NCBI GenBank assembly: GCA_007118095.1
Contig: SKSF01000004.1
Location: 1 to 32,810 of the forward strand
Length of the DNA stretch: 32,810 nt
Source: Dehalococcoidia bacterium
Lineage (GTDB): Bacteria > Chloroflexota > Dehalococcoidia > Tepidiformales > Tepidiformaceae
Reading direction: 5' to 3'
Shown piece by piece: positions 30,851 to 32,810 of this stretch. Numbering within the stretch: the first letter of the stretch is position 1; every line of letters begins with the position of its first letter. The notes beneath the pieces are model-generated. The model was given only the letters and a program-made list of their open reading frames with translations, was not told the origin of the DNA and did no database searches. Both the position numbers and the translations under genes were made by a program.

Positions 30851-31600
30851 TTACTCGTCGTGCTCGTGTTCTTCTTCCTCGCTGTTCCGGGCCATTGTTG
30901 GCAGCAGCGGGGTGTCGTTCCCGCGGGAACCCGCCCGGCGCGGCGGGATGGTTCGGAGCCGTTCGTTCAGACCGTGCAGTGCCTCCGCCGAGCTGTCCTC
31001 CGTTGCGATCACCGCCACAGCGCCCGAGTCGCGCAGGACGCGCAGTTCGCCGGTTGATACGTCGGCCGATGTGCTTACAAACAGTTCAAGCCCGGAGAGC
31101 ACTGACAGCCGCGCGAACTCCACCTGGTTCTGCAGTGTCATTTCGCCTTCGGGCCGTTTCACGAACATTCCTTCGAGACCGAGGGCGCCCAGCGTCCGGA
31201 GTGTCGTGTCGTCGATGTCCGCCGTCACCGCGAGCACATGGCCAACCTGGTCTGAGTCCAGCGCGTCGGCGCGGGTCCCTTCCAGCGATGACGCGACAAA
31301 GTCAACGCCAGCCTCGGTCAATTGCTGCGCGTCGTCGGCCCCGACGTTCGAAAGCCATGCGCCGAGCGGCGCTTTTGTGTCACTGGAGCCCTTGATGGCT
31401 TCGACCGCCGATGCAGTGTCCTGCGCCCGGAACAGGACGAAGTCTGCCCCGGCCTCGACGGCCTGCCGGGCCCCATCGGCATCGAGAGCGATCATCCCTA
31501 TTGCGAGCGCGCGCGGCTTCACGTGTGTCGATGCGCCAAATCCCAGCCGCGGCCCTTCGCCGCGCTGGGCCCGTTCAATCACCTTCCGCAGTTGGCTCAA
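30851..31600 (-). CDS. Unrecognised TIM-barrel-like protein
   Basis: This 249-residue protein starts at a TTG whose TTGA overlaps the stop of the amidohydrolase gene, with GGGAGG six bases upstream. The pattern of alternating strands and helices (ALAIGMIALDADGARQAVEAGADFVLF, LGAWLSNVGADDAQQLTEAGVDFVAS, SGLELFVSTSADVSTGELRVLRDSGAVAVI) suggests a beta/alpha barrel in which AGADFV-type strands end in possible phosphate-binding turns. No catalytic motif is evident. The acidic, His-rich C-terminal tail (EEEEHEHDE) is unusual and might bind a metal. Co-translation with the amidohydrolase and the enoyl-CoA hydratase suggests a shared pathway. I do not recognise the family. Confidence 0.75.
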   Translation of the reverse strand: MSQLRKVIERAQRGEGPRLGFGASTHVKPRALAIGMIALDADGARQAVEAGADFVLFRAQDTASAVEAIKGSSDTKAPLGAWLSNVGADDAQQLTEAGVDFVASSLEGTRADALDSDQVGHVLAVTADIDDTTLRTLGALGLEGMFVKRPEGEMTLQNQVEFARLSVLSGLELFVSTSADVSTGELRVLRDSGAVAVIATEDSSAEALHGLNERLRTIPPRRAGSRGNDTPLLPTMARNSEEEEHEHDE

Positions 31601-32810
31601 CCTGTGCCTCCCGTTGTGTGCGTTGTCCTCCAGCGTACCTGCGTGCCGCCTTTCACGATGCCCGCGAACTCCTGTGGCTCCGCCAGCGCCGTGAGGTTCG
31701 CCAGCGGGTCACGTGCCAGCACCACCAGGTCTGCCGCCAGCCCTTCGCGGATGCGCCCGCATTCTTCGGCGAGCCCGAGCAGGTCAGCCGCCCGCGCGGT
31801 AGCTGCGAGGATCGCCTCCTCCGGCTTCAGCCCGTATTCTGCCAGCCTCAGGATCTCCTGGGCGTTTTGGCCTGGCCGGTTCATTGGTGTCCCCTGGTCG
31901 GTGCCCATCGCAACCCGCACACCGGCCCGCAGTGCCGCCTGGTAACTGTCGATGTGCGCCTGCAGCACCTGCCAGCCTTTCTCGACCGCATACGGGGGTA
32001 TGCCGGCGTCCAGGCCACCGTGCGCGATGTGGTGTGGCGCGGTCAGCGTTGGCACCAGGTATGTGCCGTGCTCGACCATCAGCCCGATCGCTTCCTCGTC
32101 AAGCCATACCCCGTGTTCGATCGAATCCACACCCGCCCGGATCGCGTTCTTGATCCCCGCTGTCGCTTGCGCGTGAGCGCCAACCACACGGAACGCTTTG
32201 TGGGCTTCTTCCACGCCTGCCCGCAGCTCGTCCTCGCTGAACGACGGTGAGCGCGGATCCACCCCCGGCGTCATCACGCCCCCGCTCGCGAAGAGCTTGA
32301 TGGCGCGCGCGCCCGCGCGGAGCTGTTCGCGCACCGCCTTGCGCACCTCGTCGGGGCCGTCGGCTTCGCGCGCGATAAACCCGTGGCCGTGCCCGCCGGT
32401 CATCGTGACGCCCATCCCGGCCGCCAGGATGCGTGGCCCGCTGATCGTCCCGTCCGCCACCGCGTCAGCCAGGTGGACGTTCAGGTGCCCGGGTGCCCCG
32501 AGGTCCCGGACCGTGGTGAAGCCGGCCGCCAGGGTCTGTTCCGCATGTTGGGCCGCTTTGATGGCGCGGATATGCGGGTGCTCGTGCTGGCTTTCGGTGA
32601 GGGCCTGCGGCGCCCCGGAGCTCACCAGGTGCACGTGGCAATCGATCAGCCCGGGGAGGACGTATGCGCCGTCCAGGTCGATGACCGTAGCGCCGTCCGG
32701 CGCCGGGATGTTGTGCCCGAACGCGACGATGTTGCCGTCCGCGCATGCGAGGTCGAGGCCGCTGACGAAGCTCCCGGGGCCATCGTCGAATATCGATGCA
32801 TTGCGAAGCA
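31597..32810 (-). CDS. Amidohydrolase-family protein, 5'-truncated by window edge
   Basis: These 403 residues are from a metal-dependent amidohydrolase of the imidazolonepropionase/Xaa-Pro dipeptidase-like subgroup. Only the first few residues are cut off by the window end: the visible frame opens LRNASIFDDGPGSF and continues to YVLPGLIDCHVHLVSSG, where His-Val-His is the first metal-ligand pair. Further ligands are suggested in VVGAHAQATAG and IEHGVWLDEEA, with the catalytic Asp in AMGTDQGTPMNRPG. Such enzymes hydrolyse cyclic amides, dipeptides or related C-N bonds; the exact substrate is unknown. An internal GTG at 32634 would cut off the metal motif and is not the start. Its stop overlaps the start of the next gene by four bases. 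Confidence 0.93.
   Translation of the reverse strand, partial: LRNASIFDDGPGSFVSGLDLACADGNIVAFGHNIPAPDGATVIDLDGAYVLPGLIDCHVHLVSSGAPQALTESQHEHPHIRAIKAAQHAEQTLAAGFTTVRDLGAPGHLNVHLADAVADGTISGPRILAAGMGVTMTGGHGHGFIAREADGPDEVRKAVREQLRAGARAIKLFASGGVMTPGVDPRSPSFSEDELRAGVEEAHKAFRVVGAHAQATAGIKNAIRAGVDSIEHGVWLDEEAIGLMVEHGTYLVPTLTAPHHIAHGGLDAGIPPYAVEKGWQVLQAHIDSYQAALRAGVRVAMGTDQGTPMNRPGQNAQEILRLAEYGLKPEEAILAATARAADLLGLAEECGRIREGLAADLVVLARDPLANLTALAEPQEFAGIVKGGTQVRWRTTHTTGGTG

Overview
This is a GC-rich, gene-dense bacterial chromosome segment. It is probably from the Chloroflexota, most likely a Dehalococcoidia-like lineage. That placement is inferred from the gene complement (a YvcK-family protein with an N-terminal membrane domain, lipoproteins with Asp/Asn/Gly-rich linkers, standalone SecG) and was not tested by any search. 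Both window ends cut genes: an acyl-CoA dehydrogenase at the left and an amidohydrolase at the right.

Layout. (1) 1-4613: the 3' part of an acyl-CoA dehydrogenase with a strong terminator, two small divergent acidic lipoproteins, and a tight minus-strand operon of cupin, short-chain dehydrogenase and acyl-CoA dehydrogenase. (2) 4718-5269: a phosphoribosyltransferase. (3) 5305-11181: three tandem minus-strand paralogues encoding Tat-exported lipoproteins of the peptide/nickel ABC-transporter solute-binding type. Each has its own recognisable promoter, and no permease or ATPase gene is present. (4) 11442-13010: a lipoprotein, a VOC/glyoxalase-like protein and a small helical, possibly hemerythrin-like protein. 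(5) 13109-16974: CheB methylesterase without a receiver domain, CheR fused to PAS domains and a coiled coil, and a PAS histidine kinase. This cassette is bracketed by an imperfect 60-bp direct repeat that is the 3' end of the helical-protein gene and a decayed copy of it. (6) 17099-19656: MOSC protein behind tRNA-Leu(UAA), an endonuclease III homologue, and a geranylgeranyl-reductase-family flavoprotein. (7) 19734-20789: selD, which itself has an in-frame UGA (selenocysteine) codon at the active site with a SECIS-like hairpin just downstream. (8) 20854-29150: housekeeping genes gatB, yvcK, secG, an anchored solute-binding protein, fmt, rlmN, a small C-terminally anchored protein, and queA. (9) 29137-32810: a minus-strand operon of amidohydrolase, an unrecognised barrel-like protein, enoyl-CoA hydratase and mutY.

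Functionally the window combines translation and tRNA functions (gatB, fmt, rlmN, queA, tRNA-Leu, selD), envelope and export (secG, yvcK, solute-binding proteins), DNA repair (endonuclease III, mutY), acyl-CoA metabolism and a chemosensory-like signalling cassette. No CRISPR array, transposase, phage gene or rRNA was seen. No stretch longer than 300 bases lacks a gene; the longest gaps (about 260 bases, at 9107-9366 and 11182-11441) carry promoters and a hairpin. The points most worth a second look are the selenocysteine selD, the repeat-flanked CheB/CheR/kinase cassette, and the tandem transporter-less binding proteins.
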